Positions 50,686 to 59,774 are shown, counted from the stretch's first letter. The stretch is 64,000 bases of DNA from Aquabacterium sp. (GCF_016234775.1 NZ_JACRAH010000014.1:26581-90580); one strand, 5' to 3'. The notes: generated by a model not told the origin, from the letters alone. A program made the numbers and translations.

Positions 50686-51416
50686 GCCGCGCTTTCCCTG
50701 ACGGCCTCGCTCATGGCAGACGTGTGCTGCAACTCGTCATCGTCGCCAGCCGAGATGGCAGCCGGGCTGCGCGAGCACAGCAACACCAGTTGCGTGCGGC
50801 TGTGCACGCCGTAAGCGCGGAAGATGGCGCTGACGTGCAGCTTCACGGTCTCGGCACTGATGCCCAGGGCCGTGGCAATGGCGTGATTGGTGCAGCCCTT
50901 GAGGATCCACTGCAGCACGTCCTTCTGGCGCGGCGTCAGGCGGATCACGCGGGGTGGGGATTCTTCTTCCGGCGTCGGCCAGTCCACCTCGCTGGGGGAA
51001 AGCAGTTCAGACGGGAAGTGCAGGCGGCCTTCGACCAGGGCGCGCAAGGCGTTCATGAAGCCGTCGATTTCGGCCAGCTTCGGGATGAAGCAGGAGGCGC
51101 CGTGGTGGATGCACTCCAGCGCAATTTGCACGTCGCTCTGGCCGGTGATGATGCCGATGCGCTGGGTCGGTGCGGCGGCGCGCACGGATTGCAGCGTCGC
51201 CATGCCGCGGCTGTCTGGCAGGCCCAGGTCCAGCAGGACGACGTCGATCGGGTCATCAATGCCGGCGTCCACGAGCTTGCTCAAGGCGCCTTGCAGCGTG
51301 TTGGCATGAGAGAAACGGGCAGCCGGATCCAGGCTGCGAATGGCCTGCATCATGCCTTCTCGGATCAGGCTGTGGTCATCGACCAGCAAATAGTGGGGGG
51401 CTCGCGAAACGTCCAT
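50682..51416 (-). CDS. Response regulator, NarL/LuxR type
   Basis: The protein has 244 residues. The N-terminal receiver has acidic pocket DDH, phospho-acceptor Asp in VVLLDLGLPDSRG and Lys in CFIPK. The C-terminal LuxR helix-turn-helix is LTPRQKDVLQWILKGCTN then GISAETVKLHVSAIFRAYG. It is co-transcribed with the hybrid kinase and is its likely partner. The targets are not visible. Confidence 0.92.
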   Translation of the reverse strand: MDVSRAPHYLLVDDHSLIREGMMQAIRSLDPAARFSHANTLQGALSKLVDAGIDDPIDVVLLDLGLPDSRGMATLQSVRAAAPTQRIGIITGQSDVQIALECIHHGASCFIPKLAEIDGFMNALRALVEGRLHFPSELLSPSEVDWPTPEEESPPRVIRLTPRQKDVLQWILKGCTNHAIATALGISAETVKLHVSAIFRAYGVHSRTQLVLLCSRSPAAISAGDDDELQHTSAMSEAVRESAA

Positions 51417-51454
51417 ACCGGGTCCTTCAGAGACGCCCCGATCTTAATTTGGCA

Positions 51455-52141
51455 TTAACGGTTCCCAAATAGGGCCGTACCCACCCTCAACATGGAGGAT
51501 CCCTCTTCGACGGCTACCTCCATGTCGCCACTCATTCCCATGGACAAGGTGTCCAGCGGAATGCCGTGCGATCGGAGGGTGTCAAACACGACGCGTACAT
51601 TCCTCAGTTCGGCTTTTTGCAGTGCTGGGTCGGATGTCGGGGCGGGCAGGGCCATGACGCCGCGCAGCCTCAAGCGTGGCAAATTCATCACAGATCGGGC
51701 CAGTTCCAGTGCCTCATCCGGGGCGGCGCCACTCTTGCTGGCTTCCCCGCTGGTGTTGACCTGGATGCACACCTGCAGCGGCGGCAGGTGGGCCGGGCGC
51801 TGCTCGTTCAGGCGCTGGGCGATCTTGAGGCGGTCCACCGTGTGCACCCAGTCGAACTGCTCGGCCACCACGCGTGTCTTGTTGCTCTGCAGAGGGCCGA
51901 TCATGTGCCATTCGATCTGATCGCGCAGATCCCCCAGGGCGGCGATCTTGTCGATGGCCTCCTGCACATAGTTTTCGCCGAACTTTCTCTGGCCCGCGTG
52001 AAAGGCTTCCCGCACTGTTTCAGCTGGAAACGTTTTGCTCACTGCCAGCAGGGTCACACTGTCGGGTGCGCGCCCAACACGTGAACAAGCCTGGTTTATC
52101 CGCGCTCTCACGAGTTGTAGGTTGTTTGCGATCGTCGCCAT
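51455..52141 (-). CDS. YggS family pyridoxal-phosphate homeostasis protein
   Basis: The protein has 228 residues, a single TIM-barrel-like PLP-binding domain with the Schiff-base Lys in LLAVSKTFP. Other family motifs are FGENYVQEA, EWHMIGPLQSNK, QVNTSGEASKSG and LSMGMSGDMEVAVEEGSSM. It helps buffer free PLP and shows no classic catalytic activity. It is divergent from pilT, a pairing widely conserved in proteobacteria. Confidence 0.93.
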   Translation of the reverse strand: MATIANNLQLVRARINQACSRVGRAPDSVTLLAVSKTFPAETVREAFHAGQRKFGENYVQEAIDKIAALGDLRDQIEWHMIGPLQSNKTRVVAEQFDWVHTVDRLKIAQRLNEQRPAHLPPLQVCIQVNTSGEASKSGAAPDEALELARSVMNLPRLRLRGVMALPAPTSDPALQKAELRNVRVVFDTLRSHGIPLDTLSMGMSGDMEVAVEEGSSMLRVGTALFGNR

Positions 52142-52144
52142 AAT
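52115..52144 (+). promoter_or_regulatory. Candidate pilT promoter
   Basis: TTGTAG (52115-52120) and CATAAT (52139-52144) are separated by 18 bases inside the start region of the divergent yggS gene. Transcription would begin about 28 bases before the pilT ATG. The match to the sigma-70 consensus is moderate. Confidence 0.4.
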
Positions 52145-52178
52145 GGTCTGTCACGACATTGTCAGGTTGTCATCATCC

Positions 52179-53222
52179 ATGGATATCACCCAACTGCTTT
52201 CGTTCTCGGTCAAAAACAAGGCATCTGACCTGCACTTGTCTGCGGGCTTGCCGCCCATGATCCGGGTGCACGGTGACGTGCGGCGCATCAACGTCGACGC
52301 GCTGGACCACAAGCAGGTCCATGACATGGTGTACGACATCATGAATGACTCCCAGCGCAAGATGTACGAAGAGACGCTGGAATGCGACTTCTCTTTCGAG
52401 ATCCAGGGCCTGGCGCGTTTCCGGGTCAACGCCTTCAACCAGAACCGTGGCGCTGGCGCCGTGTTCCGGACGATTCCCTCCAAGATCCTGACGCTGGAGC
52501 AGCTCAATGCGCCCAAGGTTTTCCAGGATCTGGCCTTGAAGCCGCGGGGCCTGGTGCTGGTCACCGGCCCGACGGGCTCAGGCAAGTCCACCACGCTGGC
52601 GGGCATGGTCAACCACCTCAATGAGACCGAATACGGCCACATCCTGACGGTGGAGGACCCCATCGAATTCGTGCACGAGTCCAAGAAGTGCCTGGTCAAC
52701 CAGCGCGAAGTGGGCCCGCACACGATGAGCTTTGCCAACGCCCTGCGTTCGGCCCTGCGCGAAGACCCGGACTGCATCCTCGTGGGCGAAATGCGCGACC
52801 TGGAAACCATCCGCCTGGCGCTGACCGCTGCCGAAACGGGCCACCTGGTGTTCGGCACCCTGCACACCTCCAGCGCCGCCAAGACCATTGACCGTGTGGT
52901 CGACGTCTTCCCCGCCGCTGAAAAGGACATGGTGCGCGCCATGTTGTCCGAATCGCTGCAGGCTGTGATCTCGCAAACGCTGTGCAAGACCAAGGACGGC
53001 TCCGGCCGCGTGGCAGCGCACGAAATCATGATCGGCACGCCTGCCATCCGCAACCTGATCCGCGAAAACAAGATCGCCCAGATGTACTCGTCCATTCAGA
53101 CCGGTAACAGCCTGGGTATGCAGACGCTGGACCAGAACCTGACCGATCTGGTCCGCCGCAATGTGATCTCTCCCGCTGAAGCACGCGCCAAGGCCAAGAT
53201 CCCAGAGAACTTCCCGGGCTGA
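52179..53222 (+). CDS. pilT: Type IV pilus retraction ATPase PilT
   Basis: This cytoplasmic hexameric ATPase retracts type IV pili for twitching. The protein has 347 residues, the usual length. The N-terminal PAS-like part begins MDITQLLSFSVKNKASDLH. Walker A is at 130-137 (GPTGSGKST), the Asp box is TVEDPIEFVH, the His box is GHLVFGTLHT and the diagnostic AIRNLIRE motif is near residue 289. The cyclic-nucleotide-binding gene begins two bases after its stop. Confidence 0.96.
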   Translation: MDITQLLSFSVKNKASDLHLSAGLPPMIRVHGDVRRINVDALDHKQVHDMVYDIMNDSQRKMYEETLECDFSFEIQGLARFRVNAFNQNRGAGAVFRTIPSKILTLEQLNAPKVFQDLALKPRGLVLVTGPTGSGKSTTLAGMVNHLNETEYGHILTVEDPIEFVHESKKCLVNQREVGPHTMSFANALRSALREDPDCILVGEMRDLETIRLALTAAETGHLVFGTLHTSSAAKTIDRVVDVFPAAEKDMVRAMLSESLQAVISQTLCKTKDGSGRVAAHEIMIGTPAIRNLIRENKIAQMYSSIQTGNSLGMQTLDQNLTDLVRRNVISPAEARAKAKIPENFPG

Positions 53223-53223
53223 C

Positions 53224-53877
53224 ATGAAACGATTGCTGGATCGCTTTTCCCTCAACGCAACCGGCCGCAAGGGGGAAGGTGACGCCGACGTGAAGGCGGA
53301 TGACGAAGGTTATTTCGCCACCCAGTTCATGGAGCGCCCCGATAACGTCAAGGCCAGTTCGGCCTGGACGGCACGTGGCCTGGCTGTGGGCGCGCATGCG
53401 CTGGACCCGGAGGTGGGGCTCAGCCTGTTGCTCAAGAGCTGGGGCAGGGATGCCTTGATGGCCTCTCTGCCAGAGGAGCAGCACCGCAAGCTGATCCAGC
53501 ACCTGGATTTCGTGACCGTGCCGCCAGGGCGCGAGCTGATCGTGCAGGAAGAAAAGGGCGACTACGCCCTCATCGTGCTGGAAGGCCTGGTGGCGGTTGA
53601 CCGCGTACAACCCACTGGTGCCAGGGCTCGACTGGCTGAAGCCCGCGAAGGCGATGTGCTGGGTGAGATGTCCTTGCTGGATGCGGGGGCCCGCTTTGCC
53701 TCCTGCCTCACGCTCAGTCGTTGTTCGTTGGCCGTGCTCAGCAACGCTGCGCTGGACGAGCTCGCCATTGAAGAGCCCCTGCTCGGTCTGGCGCTCATGA
53801 CATCAACCGCGCGCCGCCTGTCTTTGCGGATGCGCCAGCTCAGTGCCCGACTGGGGGCGTTGCTGACGGCCGGCTGA
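53224..53877 (+). CDS. Cyclic nucleotide-binding domain protein between pilT and pilU
   Basis: The protein has 217 residues. Residues about 95-195 form a cNMP-binding jelly roll (VTVPPGRELIVQEEKGDYAL, EGDVLGEMSLLDAGARFASC). The phosphate-binding segment GEMSLLD resembles the family. There is no helix-turn-helix, so it is not a Crp-type regulator. It probably senses cAMP, cGMP or a c-di-GMP-like ligand and tunes pilus retraction. It is sandwiched between the two retraction ATPase genes. Confidence 0.82.
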   Translation: MKRLLDRFSLNATGRKGEGDADVKADDEGYFATQFMERPDNVKASSAWTARGLAVGAHALDPEVGLSLLLKSWGRDALMASLPEEQHRKLIQHLDFVTVPPGRELIVQEEKGDYALIVLEGLVAVDRVQPTGARARLAEAREGDVLGEMSLLDAGARFASCLTLSRCSLAVLSNAALDELAIEEPLLGLALMTSTARRLSLRMRQLSARLGALLTAG

Positions 53878-53956
53878 CCGGTCTTGCTGCACACTTCAGC
53901 CTCCACCCACACCCCGCGCGCAGACGCGACATTCATTCTCTTAGGCAGGACCCACC

Positions 53957-55093
53957 ATGGAACGCGATCAGGCCTCGAAATTCATCAATGACTTGCTGCG
54001 CCTGCTGATCACGCGCAATGGCTCCGACCTGTTCCTCACGGCTGAATTCCCGCCCGCGATGAAGGTGGACGGCAAGGTCACCAAGGTGTCGCCCCAGCCC
54101 TTGACGGCGGGACACACCATGGCCCTGGCCCGCTCGATCATGAACGACAAGCAGGCCGCCGAGTTCGAGCGCACCAAAGAGTGCAACTTCGCGATCTCGC
54201 CGGGTGGGGTGGGGCGCTTCCGCGTCAACGCTTTCGTCCAGCAAGGCAACATCGGCCTGGTGCTGCGCGTGATCCCGCAACAGCTGCCCACGATTGACGG
54301 CATGGGTCTGCCTCAGGTGCTCAAGGATCTGGTGGCCACCAAACGCGGCCTGGTGATCCTGGTGGGCGCCACGGGCTCGGGCAAATCGACCACGCTGGCC
54401 GCCATGGTGGACCACCGCAACGAGAACTCGTTCGGCCACATCATCACGCTGGAAGACCCGGTCGAGTTCGTGCACCCGCACAAGAACTGCATCGTTACCC
54501 AGCGCGAAATCGGCATCGACACCGACGGCTGGGAGATGGCGCTCAAGAACACGCTGCGCCAGGCCCCGGATGTGATCCTCATGGGCGAAATCCGTGATCG
54601 CGAGACCATGGAACACGCCGTGCAGTTCGCCGAAACCGGCCACCTGTGCATGGCCACGCTGCACGCCAACAGCGCCAACCAGGCGCTCGACCGCATCATC
54701 AACTTCTTCCCCGAAGAGCGCCGTGCGCAGCTGTTGATGGACCTGTCGCTCAACCTCAAGGGCCTGGTGTCACAGCGCCTGCTGCCGCGTCAGGAGGGCA
54801 AGGGCCGGGCGGCTGCCGTCGAGATCCTGCTCAACACGCCACTGATCTCCGACCTCATCTTCAAGGGTGAGGTGGGCGAGATCAAGGAGATCATGAAGAA
54901 GTCGCGCGAGCTGGGCATGCAGACCTTCGACCAGGCGCTGTTTGACCTGTACGAAGGCAACTACGTCACCTACGAAGACGCGCTGCGCAACGCCGACTCC
55001 GTCAACGACCTGCGCCTGCAGATCAAGCTCAACAGCCAGCGGGCCCGCAATTCGGACCTGTCAGCTGGCACCGAGCACTTCCGCATCGTCTGA
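53957..55093 (+). CDS. pilU: Type IV pilus retraction ATPase PilU
   Basis: This PilT paralogue assists force-dependent retraction. The protein has 378 residues. Walker A is GATGSGKST from residue 137 (Ala replaces Pro, as usual in PilU), with TLEDPVEFVHP and ETGHLCMATLHANS following. The C-terminal extension beyond the PilT core (QIKLNSQRARNSDLS) fits PilU. Confidence 0.94.
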   Translation: MERDQASKFINDLLRLLITRNGSDLFLTAEFPPAMKVDGKVTKVSPQPLTAGHTMALARSIMNDKQAAEFERTKECNFAISPGGVGRFRVNAFVQQGNIGLVLRVIPQQLPTIDGMGLPQVLKDLVATKRGLVILVGATGSGKSTTLAAMVDHRNENSFGHIITLEDPVEFVHPHKNCIVTQREIGIDTDGWEMALKNTLRQAPDVILMGEIRDRETMEHAVQFAETGHLCMATLHANSANQALDRIINFFPEERRAQLLMDLSLNLKGLVSQRLLPRQEGKGRAAAVEILLNTPLISDLIFKGEVGEIKEIMKKSRELGMQTFDQALFDLYEGNYVTYEDALRNADSVNDLRLQIKLNSQRARNSDLSAGTEHFRIV

Positions 55094-55107
55094 CAAGGTT
55101 GAGCCCC

Positions 55108-56007
55108 ATGAAAGCTACAGACAAATCCTACGACCCCATCCACGCGCACAAGGTGGCCTTCATCGGTCTGGGCACCATGGGCGGGCCGATGGCGGTGCAC
55201 CTCTTGCGCGCCGGCCATCAGGTCACGGTCTACAACCGCACGGACGCCAAGGCCCGTGCCTGGGTGGCCGAGCATGGCGGCGAGCATGCCCTGACGCCGG
55301 CCGATGCCGCCCGCGATGCCGAGATCGTGTTCACCTGCGTGGGCAATGACGATGACCTGCGTGACGTGCTCGTTGGCGAGCAAGGTGCCCTGAACACCCT
55401 GCCCAAGGGCGGCATCGTGGTCGATCACACCACCACCTCGGCCGAGGTGGCGCGCGAGATGTCGCACTTGGCGCTCGAGCGCGGCTGCTCTTTTGTGGAT
55501 GCGCCCGTTTCAGGCGGCAACCTGGGCGCCATCAATGGCGTGCTGACGGTGATGTGCGGTGGCGCGGCTTATGCGTTCGATCGCGTCAAGCCGGTCATCC
55601 TGGCTTATTCGCGCGCCGTGACCCTGTTGGGTGAGAGCGGCTCCGGCCAGTTGGCCAAGATGGTCAACCAGATCTGCGTGGGCGGTGTGCTGCAAAGCCT
55701 GGCCGAGGCTCTGGCCTTCGGTCAGAAAGCCGGGCTGGACATGCAGCAGGTGATCGAGGTGATCTCGCAGGGCGCTGCCAGCAGCTGGCAGATGGTCAAC
55801 CGCGGCCCCACCATGATCAAGGACGAATTCGAGTTCGGCTTTGCCGTGGACTGGATGCGCAAGGACCTGGGCCTGGTGCTCGATGAGGCGCGTCGCCATG
55901 GCGCACGCCTGCCCGTCACGGCCCTGATCGACCAGTTCTACGCCGATGTGCAGGCAGCAGGCGGCGGCAGGCTGGACACTTCCAGCCTGATCAAGCGCCT
56001 GCGCTGA
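55108..56007 (+). CDS. NAD(P)-dependent 3-hydroxyisobutyrate dehydrogenase family oxidoreductase
   Basis: The protein has 299 residues from the ATG at 55108. The N-terminal dinucleotide fold is VAFIGLGTMGGPMAVHLL, the substrate loop is DAPVSGGNLGAINGVLTVM, and the catalytic Lys lies in GQLAKMVNQI. The C-terminal all-helical domain is intact. Members reduce or oxidise beta-hydroxyacids such as tartronate semialdehyde, 3-hydroxyisobutyrate or glyoxylate; the substrate is undecided. It follows pilU by 14 bases. Confidence 0.9.
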   Translation: MKATDKSYDPIHAHKVAFIGLGTMGGPMAVHLLRAGHQVTVYNRTDAKARAWVAEHGGEHALTPADAARDAEIVFTCVGNDDDLRDVLVGEQGALNTLPKGGIVVDHTTTSAEVAREMSHLALERGCSFVDAPVSGGNLGAINGVLTVMCGGAAYAFDRVKPVILAYSRAVTLLGESGSGQLAKMVNQICVGGVLQSLAEALAFGQKAGLDMQQVIEVISQGAASSWQMVNRGPTMIKDEFEFGFAVDWMRKDLGLVLDEARRHGARLPVTALIDQFYADVQAAGGGRLDTSSLIKRLR

Positions 56008-56021
56008 TTGACGGGGCCGTT

Positions 56022-56666
56022 TTACGGGGCAGTTGCGCCCGTGTTGGCGGGGCGTGGCAGCTTGCGCGCCAGTTCGTCTTCGCTGATGGTCTGCATCACC
56101 TTGACCACGCGGTTCACACCCTTGACGCTGGCGGCCAGTTCGGCTGCGCGGTTGGCTTCACGCTCGGTCACCAGGCCCATGATGTAGACGTCACCACGCT
56201 CGACGACCACGCTGAAGGCGTTGGAGATGATGTCGCGCGCATCCACCAGGGTCGCCTTGACCTTGCTGGCCAGCAACACGTCATTGGCACGTGTGCTGAA
56301 GGAACTGGGCAGGCTGACCATCAGCTCGTTGTAGACGTTGTCCACGTTTTCCACTGCGGCGGCGGCTTGCTGGGCTGCAGCCTTGTCCGCATCGTTGGGC
56401 ACCTCGCCGGTCAGCAGCACGCGTCGGTTATAGGCGTTCACGTTGATGTGGCCGCGGTCGCCAATGGCTTCCTTGATGCGGTTGCCCACCTTGATCTCGA
56501 TCGTCTGGTCTTCCAGCTGGATGCCGGAGGTGCGGCGGTCGGTGGCCATGAAGGCGCCGCCTACGGCACCTCCAAGGACCAGTGGTGCGCAAGCCGACAG
56601 GCTGGCGATGGTCAGCAGAGCAGCGGCCCAGCGCAGGCGCGCAGGCGTCAGTGTCAGACGGGTCAT
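56022..56666 (-). CDS. dolP: BON-domain outer-membrane lipoprotein DolP (YraP family)
   Basis: The protein has 214 residues. The lipobox is LSACA near residue 26. Two BON domains follow (IEIKVGNRIKEAIGD to NVDNVYNELMV, and LLASKVKATLVDARDI to VNRVVKVMQTI). DolP supports outer-membrane integrity and BAM function in E. coli. It lies directly after the SIS-domain gene on the same strand, as in the conserved yraN-diaA-dolP order. Confidence 0.9.
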   Translation of the reverse strand: MTRLTLTPARLRWAAALLTIASLSACAPLVLGGAVGGAFMATDRRTSGIQLEDQTIEIKVGNRIKEAIGDRGHINVNAYNRRVLLTGEVPNDADKAAAQQAAAAVENVDNVYNELMVSLPSSFSTRANDVLLASKVKATLVDARDIISNAFSVVVERGDVYIMGLVTEREANRAAELAASVKGVNRVVKVMQTISEDELARKLPRPANTGATAP

Positions 56667-57245
56667 TTAAGCATCCTCTCCAAGCAAATGGGTGTCGACG
56701 GCGGCGCACAGTCCGTGCACGGCCAGCCACCCGATGGCAAACAGCGCCTCAGGGCGAGAACCGGGCAAGGGCACCCACACATCGGTGTCCCGCATCAGGG
56801 GCCCCAGCGTGGTGGCGCTCTCACCCGTGAAGGCAATCAAGGTGAGGTCATGTTCGCGCGCGGCCTCTGTGGCTTCGCGCAAATCGGCTTCGTCGCGTTC
56901 CATCGAGAACGCCAGCCACACGTCACCTGGGTGTCCGAGGGCGCGAACCTGTTGCGTCAACGTAGGCTGTGAGCCCCCTTGCGCGGGCACCAGCGCGTGC
57001 GCGGCCAGTGGCGGGCGCTCGCGCCCCGAGCCGCTGACCAGCAAGGCTGCAGCCTGACGGGCCAGCCACGCGGCTTCGGCCTCGCCAGCGCACAGCACGC
57101 GGCCACCCGACGTAATCGTGTGCATGATCGCTTGCGCCGCATAGTTGAGTTGCTGCGCCAGTCGATCGGATGATTGATACAGCCAGTCGGCTGTCTCCAG
57201 CAAGGGTTGCTGAAGCGATGTCTGCTGAAAGTGGGAATCCGGCAT
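56667..57245 (-). CDS. SIS-domain protein, DiaA/GmhA-like
   Basis: The protein has 192 residues from the ATG at 57245; an ATG at 57257 is possible. It has one sugar-isomerase fold (AAQAIMHTITSGGRVLCAGE near 38-57, then GDVWLAFSMERDEADL). The usual SxS phosphate motif is weak. In this conserved neighbourhood the protein is normally DiaA, a DnaA-binding initiation factor; the divergence makes the exact function uncertain. Confidence 0.75.
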   Translation of the reverse strand: MPDSHFQQTSLQQPLLETADWLYQSSDRLAQQLNYAAQAIMHTITSGGRVLCAGEAEAAWLARQAAALLVSGSGRERPPLAAHALVPAQGGSQPTLTQQVRALGHPGDVWLAFSMERDEADLREATEAAREHDLTLIAFTGESATTLGPLMRDTDVWVPLPGSRPEALFAIGWLAVHGLCAAVDTHLLGEDA

Positions 57246-57296
57246 GGCGCGGATCATAAGTCAGGGTTTGGCCTGATCAGCGCGTGCGCATACGTA

Positions 57297-57674
57297 TCAA
57301 GACGCATCAAAGGCGGCAGGGATCCACTCGATGGCCTCGCCATCGATGGCGATCACGTCAAAACGGCAGGGCGGCCACTCGCGCAGGTTCATCAGGTAAT
57401 ACTGGGCGCCCATGATGCACTTGCGCTGTTTGCCTCGGCTGATCGTGGCGGCGGCACCGCCGTGAGCCGTGCTGGCGCGCTGGCGCACTTCCACGAACAC
57501 CAGGGTGCCGTCCTTGTCCTTCATGATGAGGTCGACTTCGGCGCCGCGCGCACTCGGGCCTCGCGCCACCCGATAATTGCGCTCCACCAGCGTCAGACCC
57601 TGATCCTGCAAATAGACCAGTGCCTTCGCTTCCCCTTCATCTCCCCGGGATTTTGTTGTGACCTTTGATGCCAA
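57297..57674 (-). CDS. YraN family (UPF0102) nuclease-like protein
   Basis: The protein has 125 residues of the restriction-endonuclease-like fold. The pattern GDEGEAKALVYLQDQGL, then GAEVDLIMKDKDGTLVFVEV matches the E...D...ExK-type site, although the usual E-x-K is EVRQR here. The biochemical role is undefined. Its start nearly touches rsmI on the other strand. Confidence 0.9.
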   Translation of the reverse strand: MASKVTTKSRGDEGEAKALVYLQDQGLTLVERNYRVARGPSARGAEVDLIMKDKDGTLVFVEVRQRASTAHGGAAATISRGKQRKCIMGAQYYLMNLREWPPCRFDVIAIDGEAIEWIPAAFDAS

Positions 57675-57675
57675 T

Positions 57676-58587
57676 ATGCTGCTCCAGGCGGCTCACCATG
57701 TGGCCGGCAGCCAGCAGTATCCCAAAGGTGCGCTGTACCTGGTGGCCACGCCCATCGGCAACCTGGCGGACATGAGCCTGCGATCCCTGCATGTGCTGGG
57801 ATTGGTGGATGTTGTCGCCTGCGAAGACACCCGCGTCACCGGCAACCTCCTGCGCCATCTGGGCCTGGACAAAAAACTCATCGCCCTGCATCAGCACAAT
57901 GAAGTGGGCAGCGCGCAAGGCGTGGTCGCGCTCATGCAGGAAGGTCAGCGTGTGGCCTATGTGTCGGATGCGGGCACGCCAGCGGTGTCCGATCCCGGTG
58001 CACATCTGGTGCAGGCGGCCCACGCAGCCGGTTTGACGGTCGTGCCCTTGCCGGGCGCCAGCAGCGTCACCACCGCCATGAGTGCGGCAGGTGATGCCCA
58101 GGCCAATGGCTTTCGTTTCGTAGGCTTTTTGCCTTCAAAGGGCGCGGCGCGCGTGAGCGTGTTGCAGGCGGTGCTGGGAGGGCGCGACAGTGTCGTGCTG
58201 TTCGAGGCCCCGCACCGCATCGAGACCCTGGCCAAGGAGTTGGGCGAGGTCCTGCCACAGGGTCAGGTCACCATCTGCCGAGAGCTGACCAAGCAGTTCG
58301 AGAGCATTACCAAGTTGGATATCGCCGAGATGTCGGCCTGGCTGAAGGGGGATCCCAACCGTTTGCGCGGCGAGTTCGTGCTGGTCGTGCATGGCGTACC
58401 GCGCGCCGATGAGGAAGGGCAGACCTTGTCTCCCGCCATGGATGCCTTGCTCAAAGAGCTTGTTCGCCATGTGCCCGTCAAGCTGGCCGCCGGCTTGGTC
58501 GCGGATGCCGCCGGCATGCCGAAGAAGGCGCTGTACGACCACGCGCTGGCACATAGAAATGCGGACGATCCTGACGATTTGTCGTGA
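57676..58587 (+). CDS. rsmI: 16S rRNA (cytidine(1402)-2'-O)-methyltransferase RsmI
   Basis: This SAM-dependent enzyme methylates C1402 of 16S rRNA. The protein has 303 residues from the ATG at 57676, or 309 from a GTG at 57658 that would overlap yraN by 17 bases. Motifs are YLVATPIGNLADMSLR, CEDTRVTGNLLRHLG, VSDAGTPAVSDPG, PLPGASSVTTAMSAAG and FEAPHRIETL. The divergent yraN neighbour is the usual arrangement. Confidence 0.94.
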   Translation: MLLQAAHHVAGSQQYPKGALYLVATPIGNLADMSLRSLHVLGLVDVVACEDTRVTGNLLRHLGLDKKLIALHQHNEVGSAQGVVALMQEGQRVAYVSDAGTPAVSDPGAHLVQAAHAAGLTVVPLPGASSVTTAMSAAGDAQANGFRFVGFLPSKGAARVSVLQAVLGGRDSVVLFEAPHRIETLAKELGEVLPQGQVTICRELTKQFESITKLDIAEMSAWLKGDPNRLRGEFVLVVHGVPRADEEGQTLSPAMDALLKELVRHVPVKLAAGLVADAAGMPKKALYDHALAHRNADDPDDLS

Positions 58588-58726
58588 GATCTCCCGCCTG
58601 GCCCCATGAGCATGGGGTGAGGGCAACCCGCAGTTTTCGGGTTTACCTGAAGGTGCGTATTTAACGACGATCGAAGAATGAAGCTCAGCAGCCGACACGA
58701 GCTGCCCCATCCATAGGAGAGCTTCC

Positions 58727-59686
58727 ATGACATCGTCTTCCCTTCGCCAGGTTTGTGCTGCGGTGGCTGTTGCTGCCGCTGGTATGGCTGCCGTGCCTGC
58801 TCAGGCTCAGTTGCTGTCGTCCCTGTTCAGCCCTGCCAAGACCAAGAACCCCATCGTGCTGGTGCACGGCTTCATCGGGTTTGACAACGTGCTGGGCATC
58901 CAGTACTTCTACGACATCCCCAACAACCTGCGCAAGGATGGCGCCACGGTCTACATCGCATCTGTCAACCCTTCTCAGACCACCGAATTCCGTGGTGAAG
59001 AGTTGGTCCAGCAGATGAAGCAATGGGCCGCCAAGGACGGCGTCAAGAAGTTCAACCTGATCGGCCACAGTCATGGCGGCCCCACCGTGCGTTATGCCGC
59101 CGGCACGGTGCCTTCGATGGTGGCTTCGGTCAGCACCATGGCCGGCACCCACTTCGGCTCCAAGGTCGCAGATGACATCCTGGCCAACACCACGCCCGGC
59201 GGTGGCTTCGACAAGCTGGCCACGGCTGGCCTGAAGCTGATCTCCTGGTTGACCGGCAACAAGACTACCAGCGACACCGACCTGTTGACCGCCCTGAAGG
59301 CCCTCAGTGGCCCTGGCGCTGCCGCCTTCAATGCCAAGTTCCCGGTTGGAGCCCCGACCACGGCTTGCGGCACGGGCCCTGAAGTAGCCAGCGTCAATGG
59401 CAACAGCATGCGCTGGTATTCCTTCTCCGGCACATCGGTCAAGACCAATGGCTGGGACATCTCCGATGCCATCCTGGCGTACACCGCTGAGTACTTCAAG
59501 GGCGAAGCCAACGACGGCCTGGTCTCTCGGTGTTCCAGTCACTGGGGCAAAGTCGTCAAGGACAACTACGACTGGAACCACCTGGACGAAATCAACCAGG
59601 TTCTGGGCGGCATCGGCAAGAACGCACCTGATCCCGTTGCCTTCTACAAGCAGCACGCCAACCGCCTGAAGCTCGCAGGTCTTTGA
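58727..59686 (+). CDS. Secreted triacylglycerol lipase (family I), copy 1
   Basis: This extracellular lipase hydrolyses long-chain triacylglycerols. The protein has 319 residues. The signal peptide ends at PAQAQ. The mature part has the oxyanion segment IVLVHGFIGFDN and the nucleophile Ser115 in GHSHGG. An Asp lies in NDGLVSR and a His in WNHLDEINQ, with a Cys pair (TACGTG and SRCSSH) for a disulfide as in Pseudomonas/Burkholderia lipases. It needs a foldase, probably the one encoded at 61072. Such enzymes leave by a type II secretion system. The start has AGGAG upstream. Confidence 0.93.
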   Translation: MTSSSLRQVCAAVAVAAAGMAAVPAQAQLLSSLFSPAKTKNPIVLVHGFIGFDNVLGIQYFYDIPNNLRKDGATVYIASVNPSQTTEFRGEELVQQMKQWAAKDGVKKFNLIGHSHGGPTVRYAAGTVPSMVASVSTMAGTHFGSKVADDILANTTPGGGFDKLATAGLKLISWLTGNKTTSDTDLLTALKALSGPGAAAFNAKFPVGAPTTACGTGPEVASVNGNSMRWYSFSGTSVKTNGWDISDAILAYTAEYFKGEANDGLVSRCSSHWGKVVKDNYDWNHLDEINQVLGGIGKNAPDPVAFYKQHANRLKLAGL

Positions 59687-59742
59687 TCTGTGTTGCCAGT
59701 GCCTCGCTCGCGCAGCGGGGCATCAAGGGGTGCCATTTTCAG

Positions 59743-59774
59743 GCCGGCCTTCTTTTTGGAGGCCGGCTTTTTTT
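59743..59774 (+). terminator. Intrinsic terminator after lipase 1
   Basis: Eight-base arms (59743-59750 and 59760-59767) around a nine-base loop are followed by seven T. It separates the two lipase genes, so the second has its own promoter in the gap. Confidence 0.9.
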
